This document shows positions 28,379 to 36,358 of a DNA stretch of 41,244 bases, piece by piece. The stretch is from Fuerstiella sp. GTDB taxonomy: Bacteria; Planctomycetota; Planctomycetia; Planctomycetales; Planctomycetaceae. The stretch's first letter is position 1; each line of letters begins with the position of its first letter. The DNA is taken from contig JAKVAY010000003.1 in assembly GCA_022447185.1 (NCBI GenBank), forward strand, positions 47,399 to 88,642, written 5' to 3'. The position numbers and the translations under genes are program-made. The notes beneath the pieces were generated by a model, which searched no databases, was not told the DNA's origin, and worked only from the letters and a program-made list of their open reading frames with translations.

Positions 28379-29593
28379 ATGTCCCTGAATCGTTGTGTTT
28401 TCCTGTTTGTGTTATGTGTTGCCTGCCGGGAAATGACTCTGGCGCAGGAACCGTTTCATCACGTGCTGACCAGCGCGAATTCCGGTACCACGGAATCTTC
28501 GTGGGAAATCGACGGTCAAGCGGTGACTCCTGATTGTGAACATGCCTGGAGTATTCGCAAGAGAACACTGCGAGGAGGACGGCAGGAAGGCGTGGAAATC
28601 ATCATCGTGGATAACGGCGCAATGGAGATCAAAATCTGTCCGACTCGCGGGATGGGGATTCTGAGCGTCGCGATGAACGACGTCGAATTACGGTGGGACA
28701 GTCCGGTCAAGGACATCGTGCATCCCCAGTACGTGAATCTGGAAAGCCGTGGAGGGCTGGGGTGGCTGTTCGGCTTCAACGAATTCATGTGCCGTTGTGG
28801 TCTTGAAAGCAATGGAGGTCCGACGACTGATCGCTTCATCAACAACGTGGGAGATGAAGCAACCATGGACCTGACTTTGCACGGAAGAATCGCCAACATT
28901 CCGGCGCGCGATGTTGGCGTCCGTGTTGATCGCCAGCCACCATTCGCCATTCATATTGAAGGACAGGTGGACGAGACGCTGCTGTTTGGACCAAAACTGG
29001 AGTTGCATTCAGAACTGGTTGTGGTTCCCGGAGCAGCCAGTTTTCAACTGGTGGACATCATTCACAATTCAGGTGCTCAGGATCAGGAATTTGAGATTCT
29101 GTATCACGCAAACTACGGGTCTCCACTTCTGGAAAAGGGAGCGAAAGTTGTGGTTGCCAGCGAATCGGTCGAACCGATTAATGATCGGGCAGCGGAGGGA
29201 TTGACAGACTGGAATACCTACTCGGAACCGGTCACAGGATTTATCGAGCAGGTCTACCTGGTCACACCCAAAGCCGATGCTGATGGACGCACGACGGCCG
29301 TGCTGCACAATAGTACTGCAGATCGTGCAACGTCGATTACGTGGTCAGTGTCTGAACTGCCGTATCTGACCGTCTGGAAGAACACCGGAGCCATCGCTGA
29401 TGGCTATGTAACGGGCATTGAACCGGGAACCAATTTTCCTAATCCCAAACCAGTCGAACGGGAAGCCGGTCGCGTCCCGGTACTGCCACCGGGCGGCAGC
29501 CATCGCATGACACTGGAATTCGGCATCCATCCGGATCACGAGTCTGTCAGCAGAGTTATTGGCCGCGTTGGCCAAATTCAGCGGAGAAACTGA
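28379..29593 (+). CDS. exported DUF4432 (aldose-1-epimerase-like) protein
   Basis: The product has 404 residues from the ATG at 28379, which has GGAG about nine bases upstream. The frame runs back to 28292, but the chosen start gives a clean signal peptide (CVFLFVLCVACREMTLAQ, cleavage near LAQ-E). The mature protein shows the galactose-mutarotase-like sandwich seen in DUF4432: VDNGAMEIKICPTRGMGIL, a GGLGWLFGFNEFMCRCGLE block, TLHGRIANIPA, ELVVVPGAASFQLVD and a late GTNFPNPK segment. His and Glu/Asp residues in TLHGRIAN and ILYHANYG could form the active site by analogy with epimerases, but this is inference. Family members are usually linked to sugar metabolism. It is forward, diverging from nnrD across a 251-base gap. 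Confidence 0.85.
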   Translation: MSLNRCVFLFVLCVACREMTLAQEPFHHVLTSANSGTTESSWEIDGQAVTPDCEHAWSIRKRTLRGGRQEGVEIIIVDNGAMEIKICPTRGMGILSVAMNDVELRWDSPVKDIVHPQYVNLESRGGLGWLFGFNEFMCRCGLESNGGPTTDRFINNVGDEATMDLTLHGRIANIPARDVGVRVDRQPPFAIHIEGQVDETLLFGPKLELHSELVVVPGAASFQLVDIIHNSGAQDQEFEILYHANYGSPLLEKGAKVVVASESVEPINDRAAEGLTDWNTYSEPVTGFIEQVYLVTPKADADGRTTAVLHNSTADRATSITWSVSELPYLTVWKNTGAIADGYVTGIEPGTNFPNPKPVEREAGRVPVLPPGGSHRMTLEFGIHPDHESVSRVIGRVGQIQRRN

Positions 29594-29607
29594 CAGGAGG
29601 AGCAGTC

Positions 29608-29637
29608 AAGCCAGGCTTTTTGAAAAAAGCCTGGCTT
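29608..29637. repeat. perfect 14-base inverted repeat
   Basis: AAGCCAGGCTTTTT at 29608-29621 is complementary to AAAAAGCCTGGCTT at 29624-29637 with only two bases between. It begins 14 bases after the stop of the DUF4432 gene. Because the T and A tracts are inside the stem, it could end transcription on either strand. Confidence 0.6.
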
Positions 29638-29707
29638 CTCCAACGCAAAAACGAACCACGTGCTTCGGATTCGCTGTATCTCCTGTACAATGCTACGTCT
29701 GTTTCTG

Positions 29708-29744
29708 CCGGGCGTCCGTAACACGTGACGTCCGGTTTTCTTTT
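29708..29744 (+). terminator. intrinsic terminator between the DUF4432 gene and purA
   Basis: CCGGGCGTC (29708-29716) pairs with GACGTCCGG (29727-29735) with one G-T pair. The loop can extend the stem by CGT/ACG. TTTTCTTTT follows directly at 29736-29744. It is oriented forward, 115 bases after the DUF4432 stop and 100 before purA. It may also act as an attenuator if the purA promoter lies upstream of it. Confidence 0.75.
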
Positions 29745-29843
29745 GGGCTGACCAGGTCAGAGTAAATCCTGCAACGGCAGCTGCCACCGATCGACGAGGA
29801 ATTGTGCCAGGAGCGCATTCCTTGATTTTTGCGAGCCATTATT

Positions 29844-31142
29844 GTGTCGGTAACTTCTGTGATTGGACTGCAGTGGGGTGACGAAGCCAAGGGCAAGGTC
29901 GTCGATCTTCTCACTGAGAAACACGACGTTGTCATCCGTTATCAAGGTGGCAATAACGCGGGCCACACGGTCAAATTCAGTGGCAATACCTATAAGCTCA
30001 GCCTGCTCCCGACCGGAATGCTGCAGAGTCACGTCCAGTCGGTTATCGGCCCCGGTGTTGTTGTGAACCCGGAAGCTATCCTCAACGAACTTGACAGCCT
30101 CATCGCAGGCGGCATCGATTGCGCCAAACGGTTGATGATCAGCGATCGAGCTCATGTCATATGTCCGTGGCATCATTTGGAAGAAGCCGCCTTTGAAAAG
30201 CAACGAGGCTCGAAAGCTATTGGCACCACGATGCGGGGCATCGGGACCTGCTACCGCGAGAAAGTCGGACGCTTCCACGCGATTCGCATGGGAGACCTGA
30301 TCAACAAAGATCGGTTTGCCGACAAAGTCCGAGAAATCGTTCCGTTCAAACAAATCGTCCTGAATGCCCTGGATCCCGACAGCGAGCAACTAAACGCCGA
30401 TCGCATTATTGAAGACTATTCAGCGTGTGCCGATCGACTCCGTCCCATGGTCGCTGACACAACAGCCTGGTTACTGAACGCACTTGAAAACAACCAGCGG
30501 CTGCTGTTCGAAGGAGCCCAGGGCAGCCTGCTGGACGTCGACCACGGAACGTTTCCGTATGTTACGTCCTCCAACAGTTCGGGTTGTGGTATCCACAGCG
30601 GCAGCGGTATCCCCGAGCGGGCAATTGACACAATGATCGGTGTTGCAAAAGCGTACACAACGCGCGTGGGTGGAGGACCGTTTCCAACAGAACTGGACAA
30701 TGATCTGGGACAGCAGATCAGAGTTGCGGGAAATGAATTCGGGACCGTCACCGGTCGACCTCGTCGGTGCGGCTGGTTCGACGCCGTCGCCACGCGATAC
30801 AGTGCCCGCATCAGCGGTGTTGATTCCATCGCCGTCGCTCTGCTTGACGTGCTCAGTGGACTTGGCGAGCTTAACGTATGTGAAGCCTACAATGTCAATG
30901 GAGAAATCACGCGGGACCTGCCATCCTGCCCCGATGCACTCCGTCTGGCAAAACCGGTTCTGCGTGCCGTGCCAGGGTGGACAGAGGACATCACCGGCAT
31001 CCGAAAATTTGCCGACCTGCCGCCAAATGCACAGCTTTACATTCAGACCATCAGTGAACTCGTCGAACGACCTGTTCAGTTGGTGTCCGTTGGTCCGGAT
31101 CGAGACCAAACGATTGTCATCACCCCTCTGCCGGGTTTTTGA
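29844..31142 (+). CDS. purA: adenylosuccinate synthetase
   Basis: The product has about 432 residues. It condenses IMP and aspartate with GTP to adenylosuccinate, the first committed step to AMP. I place the start at the GTG at 29844 ([14 protein letters not shown]), because family members begin a few residues before GxQWGDE; a TTG at 29829 would add five residues. Motifs are the P-loop-like [72 protein letters not shown] and [10 protein letters not shown]. The second glycine of the usual DEGKGK is alanine here. The length is normal. A palindrome CTGACC-A-GGTCAG (29748-29760) lies in the leader. No other purine gene is adjacent. Confidence 0.95.
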   Translation: MSVTSVIGLQWGDEAKGKVVDLLTEKHDVVIRYQGGNNAGHTVKFSGNTYKLSLLPTGMLQSHVQSVIGPGVVVNPEAILNELDSLIAGGIDCAKRLMISDRAHVICPWHHLEEAAFEKQRGSKAIGTTMRGIGTCYREKVGRFHAIRMGDLINKDRFADKVREIVPFKQIVLNALDPDSEQLNADRIIEDYSACADRLRPMVADTTAWLLNALENNQRLLFEGAQGSLLDVDHGTFPYVTSSNSSGCGIHSGSGIPERAIDTMIGVAKAYTTRVGGGPFPTELDNDLGQQIRVAGNEFGTVTGRPRRCGWFDAVATRYSARISGVDSIAVALLDVLSGLGELNVCEAYNVNGEITRDLPSCPDALRLAKPVLRAVPGWTEDITGIRKFADLPPNAQLYIQTISELVERPVQLVSVGPDRDQTIVITPLPGF

Positions 31143-31371
31143 CGAACCGTTGATTCAGGCGACGTGTACCGGCATAACGGCGAGCCGGAAAGATTAACTT
31201 CCGATTTGACGGCTAGGGCCGGAACAGACGATCTTAGCTCCTTCCTGACCAGTTAAATTCTCATTAGCCAAGTGTATCAACAGTGTCCGGGACCAGTCAT
31301 TCGGGTGATTGAATTATTTCAACCTGGTCCGTACGGTGCTCAATACAAAAGCCATGTGGGAGTGTGCCGAT

Positions 31372-32226
31372 TCAGTGCACGCACCGACGTACTCCACTAT
31401 TCCCGGAAACGAACCTCGTTTGAGTCAGCGGTGTCGATCCGTGCGGTGCCATGCCTGAGGGCGCCACTACTGTTGTGGTTTCTTTGACCATATCTGCGAG
31501 CACTGCGATCCCAACCATCTCCGGAGTACTCTGAACGCCCAGCTTGCGCACAGCATTCGCCCGATGCTTTTCTATCGTTTTCACACTGATTTCAAGTTCG
31601 CGTGCGATGCTCTTACTCGGAAGACCGGCTGAAACCCGCGCAACGACTTCTGTTTCCCGTGGTGAAAGCCGCTGCATTCGGGCACGAGCATCATCACGTC
31701 GCTGCATCCAGGATGAATAGGCGTCGTCTCCACTGTCAACACACCCGGCATTGGAATTGTGCGTTCCGGAACCAATAAGTCCGGTTTCAGACGCACGGCT
31801 CGTCACTTCCGCAAGATTCACCGTCACGCCATAGACGGTACCGGATGTCTGGTGCAGAAGACTTCCAAGAATGACAAAAGATCTCTGATGAACCGAGATG
31901 ACTGTAGAAACCCCCTTACGAATGTTGATTGAATCAGCCACGATTCGGCACGCATTTGTATAGACAAGTTGCCATGTTCGGTCGGACGACTGCAACTGCT
32001 GTTCGGCCGTAAGAAGGGCAGTCAGGGCGGAGTTGCGAAAAACGGACTGTCCTTGATCATCGAAAACCGCAACAGGATATTGGTATGTGTCAGCGATCAT
32101 GCGTGTCTCAGCAATGTACTCCGCGATTGTCCGCGGGGACTGAGATGCCAGGTGTCGGGCTGCGTGTGTTCGTGTTCCGGAGATTGCGTCAAGTCGATAA
32201 GAAACCACAGCACCGTTCCTTTTCAA
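31372..32226 (-). CDS. PAS-like/LuxR-type transcriptional regulator
   Basis: The product has 284 residues if started at the TTG at 32226; a GTG seven codons in is an alternative. Residues about 35-145 have PAS-like features (YQYPVAVFDDQGQSVFRNSA, then FVILGSLLHQTSGTVYGVTV), so a small-molecule or redox sensor domain is likely. Residues 187-243 form a GerE/LuxR helix-turn-helix: LSPRETEVVARVSAGLPSKS followed by VKTIEKHRANAVRKLGV. There is no receiver domain with phosphorylatable Asp, so it is not a classical response regulator. The tail of about 35 residues is polar. It is transcribed away from the gene at 32619 and convergent with purA. Target genes are unknown. Confidence 0.85.
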   Translation of the reverse strand: MKRNGAVVSYRLDAISGTRTHAARHLASQSPRTIAEYIAETRMIADTYQYPVAVFDDQGQSVFRNSALTALLTAEQQLQSSDRTWQLVYTNACRIVADSINIRKGVSTVISVHQRSFVILGSLLHQTSGTVYGVTVNLAEVTSRASETGLIGSGTHNSNAGCVDSGDDAYSSWMQRRDDARARMQRLSPRETEVVARVSAGLPSKSIARELEISVKTIEKHRANAVRKLGVQSTPEMVGIAVLADMVKETTTVVAPSGMAPHGSTPLTQTRFVSGNSGVRRCVH

Positions 32227-32618
32227 TTCGGGACACCGCCTGCAGACATGTGTCAGGATGATGGTTGGTTTTTAAGCGTTAATCACCAATAAGACTGATA
32301 ACGCCGATCCGAACACAGAGAGTCCTGGCAAGTGAAATCATCCCGGTAAAATCCCCCGGAGGAGAACAATCCAGCGGAAAAAACCGACCTCAGAATCCCT
32401 ACCTCTCCCGATATCTTTTCGGAAATTCATCTAAACATTGTGCAGGTGCCAGGCTTGAAACCGGGTTGATCAGAAGAATCCTGATCAACCCTCGTCGGGT
32501 TTTTCTTACCATCGAAGGATTTCATGCACGATTAAAGGGATTTCCTTTACGGATGAGTTTCGCGGCAGAAACTCACTGGTTAATCCATCCGACCAACTTC
32601 CCGTATGAAATGCAACAC
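32227..32618. other. divergent intergenic region with leader hairpins
   Basis: This 392-base gap lies between two divergently transcribed genes and should hold both promoters. A coding frame continues from 32466 into the downstream gene, but it runs through a hairpin pair (32463-32505) and is probably untranslated leader. GGAGGAGAAC at about 32359-32368 resembles a Shine-Dalgarno but has no convincing frame behind it. Confidence 0.4.
32463..32505 (+). promoter_or_regulatory. two overlapping hairpins, possible attenuator
   Basis: GGGTTGATCAG (32463-32473) pairs perfectly with CTGATCAACCC (32481-32491) over a seven-base loop. The AACCC at the end of that stem can instead pair with GGGTT (32497-32501) over TCGTC, and this short hairpin is followed by T-rich sequence (TTTCTT). 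The two structures exclude each other, like an antiterminator and a terminator. It lies about 115 bases before the ATG at 32619. Confidence 0.45.
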
Positions 32619-33248
32619 ATGACAGAATTGCTCAATGCCCTCCAGGAATTGCTGTCCGAACACTGGATTAAGGTACTCACAGCGGCCGGATTCACACTCG
32701 CTGGCTGGAGTGTGGCACACTGGCGGGCCAGTCGAGCGTGGAAGCGACGTGAATTCTTCGAGCGGATCAATTTTTCACTCAATTCCATCACCGACGGGAC
32801 GCTTCGAATACGTACGCTGTGCGAGAAATCCTGTTCAGACATTTTCCTGAACACGTTCGCCGTCCAACGTCTTGGTCAGCTCATAGCAAAAACAACGCCA
32901 AATGACCCAATGGTTCCCATCCCTCGGGAAGACTGCTGGTTCTTTATGAATTCCGTGCTCAACGAACTCTCAGAACAGTTCGCATCCGGATTGCTGGCAC
33001 GAGAGGCTGGCAGGGAAGTCCTGTCAAATCAGTACCTGATCTGCCTGACCAATGAATGTGACGGACATGTAAAAACTCACAAATTGCGAGCGATGGTGAT
33101 CCGCAGGGAACTGCTTTTGACTCTGCCGGAAGAAGCTCCAAAATTCGAAAGCCCGCAACACAAGATCCGCTGGCACACCTTGCAACATCTGCAAAAGCGA
33201 CACGCCATCGAACCCTGGCGATTCCTGGAAGTTGAACTCGTGGTCTGA
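32619..33248 (+). CDS. small membrane-anchored hypothetical protein
   Basis: The product has 209 residues from the ATG at 32619 (MTELLNALQELLSEHW). Earlier in-frame starts at 32610 and 32553 cannot be excluded; none has a good Shine-Dalgarno. One membrane span lies at about 17-33 (WIKVLTAAGFTLAGWSVAHW), followed by a basic stretch (RASRAWKRREFFER), so the bulk should be cytoplasmic by the positive-inside rule. The body has a pattern LRIRTLCEKSCSD, WFFMNSVLNELSEQF, LTNECDGHVKTHKLRAMVI and ends WRFLEVELVV. No catalytic motif is recognised. It is separated from sucC by 141 bases on the same strand. The composition and the clean span argue that it is real. Confidence 0.7.
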   Translation: MTELLNALQELLSEHWIKVLTAAGFTLAGWSVAHWRASRAWKRREFFERINFSLNSITDGTLRIRTLCEKSCSDIFLNTFAVQRLGQLIAKTTPNDPMVPIPREDCWFFMNSVLNELSEQFASGLLAREAGREVLSNQYLICLTNECDGHVKTHKLRAMVIRRELLLTLPEEAPKFESPQHKIRWHTLQHLQKRHAIEPWRFLEVELVV

Positions 33249-33389
33249 ACAGCGCAGATTGCTCCTCCATAAGACGCTTGCGGACGGCTCACACTCGAAC
33301 CGTTGACCCGCGACCGCTATAGTCTCGCTGTGAAACAGGACTGATCTCGGTCTGAAACTCGTCACATTCCGACGCCATGAGGCCACCCA

Positions 33390-34577
33390 ATGAAGATTCA
33401 TGAATACCAGGCAAAGGCTCTGTTCCGGCAGTCAGACATTGCTGTTCCGCGCGGAATTGTGGCAAAGACAGCTGATGAAGCAGCAGCAGCATTTGGTGAA
33501 CTCGGCAGCGATCTGGCTGTCATGAAGTCCCAGATTCATGCCGGTGGTCGCGGGAAAGGAAGATTCCAGGAATATCCCGATCAGGCCGGGGTTGTGCTCG
33601 TGCGTTCCTCCGAAGAGGCCCGCGAAAACGCAGTCAGGATGCTCGGCAGTACGCTCGTCACACTTCAGACTGGAAAAGACGGAAAACAGGTCAATACTCT
33701 GTTCGTTGAACAGGGACTGAAAATCGCACGCGAGCTTTATCTTGGAATCGTGGTAGATCGAGCAGTCGGTGGCCCCGTCGTCATCATGTCCTCTGAGGGC
33801 GGGATGGAAATCGAAAAGGTCGCTGAAGAGTCACCGGAAAAGATACTGTCCGAAACTTTTGATGCGTCCCAAGGACTGTTTCCCTATCAGGCCCGTAAAC
33901 TGGCCTACGCGCTGGACTTCAGCAGTAAGGCGGTGCGCAACGCCGAAAAACTGCTGCCGCAACTCTGTCGGTTCTTCGTCGACAACGACTGTAGTATGGT
34001 AGAAATCAATCCACTGGTGCTCACCGAGGACGACCAGTTACTGGCACTGGATGCAAAAATGTCGTTCGATGACAACGCCATGTTTCGACATAAGGCTCTG
34101 GCCGAACTGCGTGATCTGAGTGAAGAGGATCCCGCTGAAGTGGAGGCCGGCGAAGCCGGACTCAGCTACGTCAATCTGGACGGCAGCATCGGCTGTCTGG
34201 TCAATGGTGCCGGACTGGCCATGAGTACGATGGACCTGATCAAGCTGCATGGAGCGGAGCCGGCCAACTTCCTCGACGTTGGAGGTGGTGCAAATGTAGA
34301 TCAGGTCACCGAAGCATTTCGCATTATTCTCCGCGACGATGCGGTCAAAGCGGTCCTCGTTAACATCTTTGGCGGCATTATGCGGTGTGACGTTGTCGTG
34401 GAGGCACTGCTGGAAGCTTACGAGAACGTCGGCTTTTCAGTCCCACTTATTGTCCGACTGGAAGGAACCAATGTCGAAAAAGCCAGACAAATGCTTAACG
34501 ACAGCGGTCGCGACATCATTTCGGCAGAAGATTTGACAGATGCGGCGCAAAAGGTCGTCGCATCGCTAAGTGTCTGA
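33390..34577 (+). CDS. sucC: succinyl-CoA synthetase beta subunit
   Basis: The product has 395 residues, the normal length. With SucD it interconverts succinyl-CoA and succinate while making ATP or GTP in the citric-acid cycle. The N-terminal ATP-grasp domain opens with [14 protein letters not shown] and the nucleotide loop [14 protein letters not shown]. Glu/Asn residues for metal binding are in [10 protein letters not shown]. The C-terminal ligase domain shows [30 protein letters not shown] and [19 protein letters not shown] lies about nine bases before the ATG. It is followed by sucD after a 170-base gap, longer than usual for this pair. Confidence 0.96.
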   Translation: MKIHEYQAKALFRQSDIAVPRGIVAKTADEAAAAFGELGSDLAVMKSQIHAGGRGKGRFQEYPDQAGVVLVRSSEEARENAVRMLGSTLVTLQTGKDGKQVNTLFVEQGLKIARELYLGIVVDRAVGGPVVIMSSEGGMEIEKVAEESPEKILSETFDASQGLFPYQARKLAYALDFSSKAVRNAEKLLPQLCRFFVDNDCSMVEINPLVLTEDDQLLALDAKMSFDDNAMFRHKALAELRDLSEEDPAEVEAGEAGLSYVNLDGSIGCLVNGAGLAMSTMDLIKLHGAEPANFLDVGGGANVDQVTEAFRIILRDDAVKAVLVNIFGGIMRCDVVVEALLEAYENVGFSVPLIVRLEGTNVEKARQMLNDSGRDIISAEDLTDAAQKVVASLSV

Positions 34578-34747
34578 CAATTGACTGATATTTACGGAGG
34601 AATTTCCGGACCAGTACTGGCGAATAACTGCCAGCACAGTGCTGCAACCGGAACCTGCACGACAGGATGCAGAAATTCAATCCGTACCAGATGAAACACC
34701 CGGTATCAGTCCGGAACCTTCAACCTCAACATCGAATACCCGGCAAC

Positions 34748-35638
34748 ATGAGCATTCTGGTAACAAAATCAACGCGAATCATCTGTCAGGGCATTACCGG
34801 CAAGTCAGGACTTTTTCACAGTCAAAAATGCCGTGAGTATGCTGAGGAATATCAGCCCGGGACCGGTGTTTTTGCCGGTGGAGTAACTCCAGGCAAAGGC
34901 GATTCAGAAGTCGACGGATTTCCGGTCTTCAACTCTGTAGCGGAAGCCCGCATCAAAACCGGAGCCAATACGTCGATGATACTCGTCCCCCCACCTTTCT
35001 GTGCCGATGCGATCCTCGAGGCTGCCGATGCAGGAATGCAACTCATCGTAGCCATTACAGAAGGTATTCCAGTAATGGATATGATCCGAGTACGGTCAGC
35101 AATGAAAAATTCGACCGCACGCCTGATCGGTCCAAACTGTCCAGGAGTCATCACGCCTGGTGTTGCCAAGATCGGGATCATGCCGGGTTACATTCACACG
35201 CCGGGTCGAATCGGCATTATCAGCAAGAGCGGAACGCTGACATACGAAGCGGCCTGGCAACTGGGCCGAGTTGGTATGGGCCAGAGTACCGCAGTCGGCA
35301 TCGGCGGTGACCCGATTGCCGGTACGAACTTCATTGATCTGCTCGCACTGTTCCAGAGTGATCCCGATACTGATGGAATTATGTTGATCGGTGAAATTGG
35401 TGGTAGCGCTGAACAGGAAGCTGCCGAATACATCCAGTCACATGTGACGAAGCCCGTCGCTGGATTCATCGCAGGCCAGACAGCTCCCCCGGGCAAACGC
35501 ATGGGCCACGCCGGAGCCATCATTTCAGGCGGGGGCGGAACAGCCGCTGAAAAAATTGCAGCACTTCGAAGTGTTGGGGCCGTGATTGCCGACAGCCCTG
35601 CCGGTATGGGCGACGCCATGAAGCAGGCCATGCAATAG
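34748..35638 (+). CDS. sucD: succinyl-CoA synthetase alpha subunit
   Basis: The product has 296 residues from the ATG at 34748 ([19 protein letters not shown]), the standard SucD start; the frame extends 27 codons upstream without homologous character. It has the CoA-binding Rossmann part ([12 protein letters not shown]), [17 protein letters not shown] and [13 protein letters not shown]. The active-site phosphohistidine is His254 in [10 protein letters not shown]. The length is normal. The gap from sucC (34578-34747) carries a GGAGG at about 34600 that does not serve a recognisable start. Terminators after sucD are not evident. Confidence 0.96.
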   Translation: MSILVTKSTRIICQGITGKSGLFHSQKCREYAEEYQPGTGVFAGGVTPGKGDSEVDGFPVFNSVAEARIKTGANTSMILVPPPFCADAILEAADAGMQLIVAITEGIPVMDMIRVRSAMKNSTARLIGPNCPGVITPGVAKIGIMPGYIHTPGRIGIISKSGTLTYEAAWQLGRVGMGQSTAVGIGGDPIAGTNFIDLLALFQSDPDTDGIMLIGEIGGSAEQEAAEYIQSHVTKPVAGFIAGQTAPPGKRMGHAGAIISGGGGTAAEKIAALRSVGAVIADSPAGMGDAMKQAMQ

Positions 35639-35838
35639 TAATCTGTTTATCTGCATCCGGACCTGTTGGTATGCCATAGCCTCAGCGGAAACGTCACCGC
35701 GTGTCCTCAGAGGATTCCGCCGACTCACTGAATACCCTTAATCCGACGTCGTGATTGCGAACGTTTGGTCCGCAAACCCAGTCACAAACTACTGAGACTG
35801 TCCCTATTTCCTGTATCAAACTTCGAGTGACACAAGCC

Positions 35839-36358
35839 ATGCACGGCAGAGCAGGAACGCTGGCCCTCTTGCTTATCACCGTCGCCTGTTCCGCCAAACC
35901 TCGGCAGACAGCCGGGAGGCAACAACGCCCAGCGACCCAACCAGCAAACCGCCGGCTTCAACAGACTCTGGTCTCTGGCCCCGACAGGCGGGACGGAAGA
36001 CCTCATCGGTCGTCAACTGTCCGATCTCAACCGCGAACACTACATAAACATAAACGGGACCGATAAAGACGGCCAGAAACCTGATGTCCTCTTCGACTCG
36101 CGCCGATCACCGATGGCATTCACCAGGGTCTCAGACTCGAAATTCCGCCTCCACCAGGCACCGAGCAGTTTCTACAAGATCGAAAGCTGGACAAAGTTCA
36201 TCGTGCGGGAACTGCACATGATCGACATATTTTCCGGCCAGTCACATTCACTCGTCGCACCGAAAGGGATGAAACAAATTGAGCCTTCACTCCGGTGTCG
36301 AATGACCTACCGGCACGACAAGGGAACCGCTGTCAACAGACCGCAAGTGCTCTCTTAA
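35839..36358 (+). pseudogene. frameshifted gene for a probable lipoprotein
   Basis: The ATG at 35839 opens a lipoprotein-type signal (GTLALLLITVACSAK, Cys in a plausible lipobox). After about 20-30 codons the likely coding frame moves by +1. The new frame runs without stop through GGNNAQRPNQQTAGFNRLWS, TEDLIGRQLSDLNREHYINI, QKPDVLFDSRRSPMAFTRV and SFYKIESWTKFIVRELHMI to the stop at 36356-36358. The first frame after the shift gives a low-complexity Arg/Gln/Pro-rich product. Its 3' end overlaps the convergent hydrolase gene by 72 bases, which suggests that the original end was lost. I cannot name the family. A sequencing error could give the same picture. Confidence 0.45.

Noticed and set aside
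29664..29691. TTCGGA-16-TACAAT as the purA promoter
   Set aside because: The -35 match is poor and the strong terminator would begin about ten bases after the start point.
31290..31330. GGACCAG/CTGGTCC inverted repeat as terminator of the LuxR-type gene
   Set aside because: The loop is long (27 bases) and no T-run follows.
34590..34747. GGAGG at about 34600 as the start of an extra gene between sucC and sucD
   Set aside because: No start codon at proper spacing opens a plausible frame.
35870..36300. Similarity of the broken lipoprotein gene to EndoU-type nucleases
   Set aside because: Only a loose LW...Y.I pattern was seen and the catalytic histidines could not be found.
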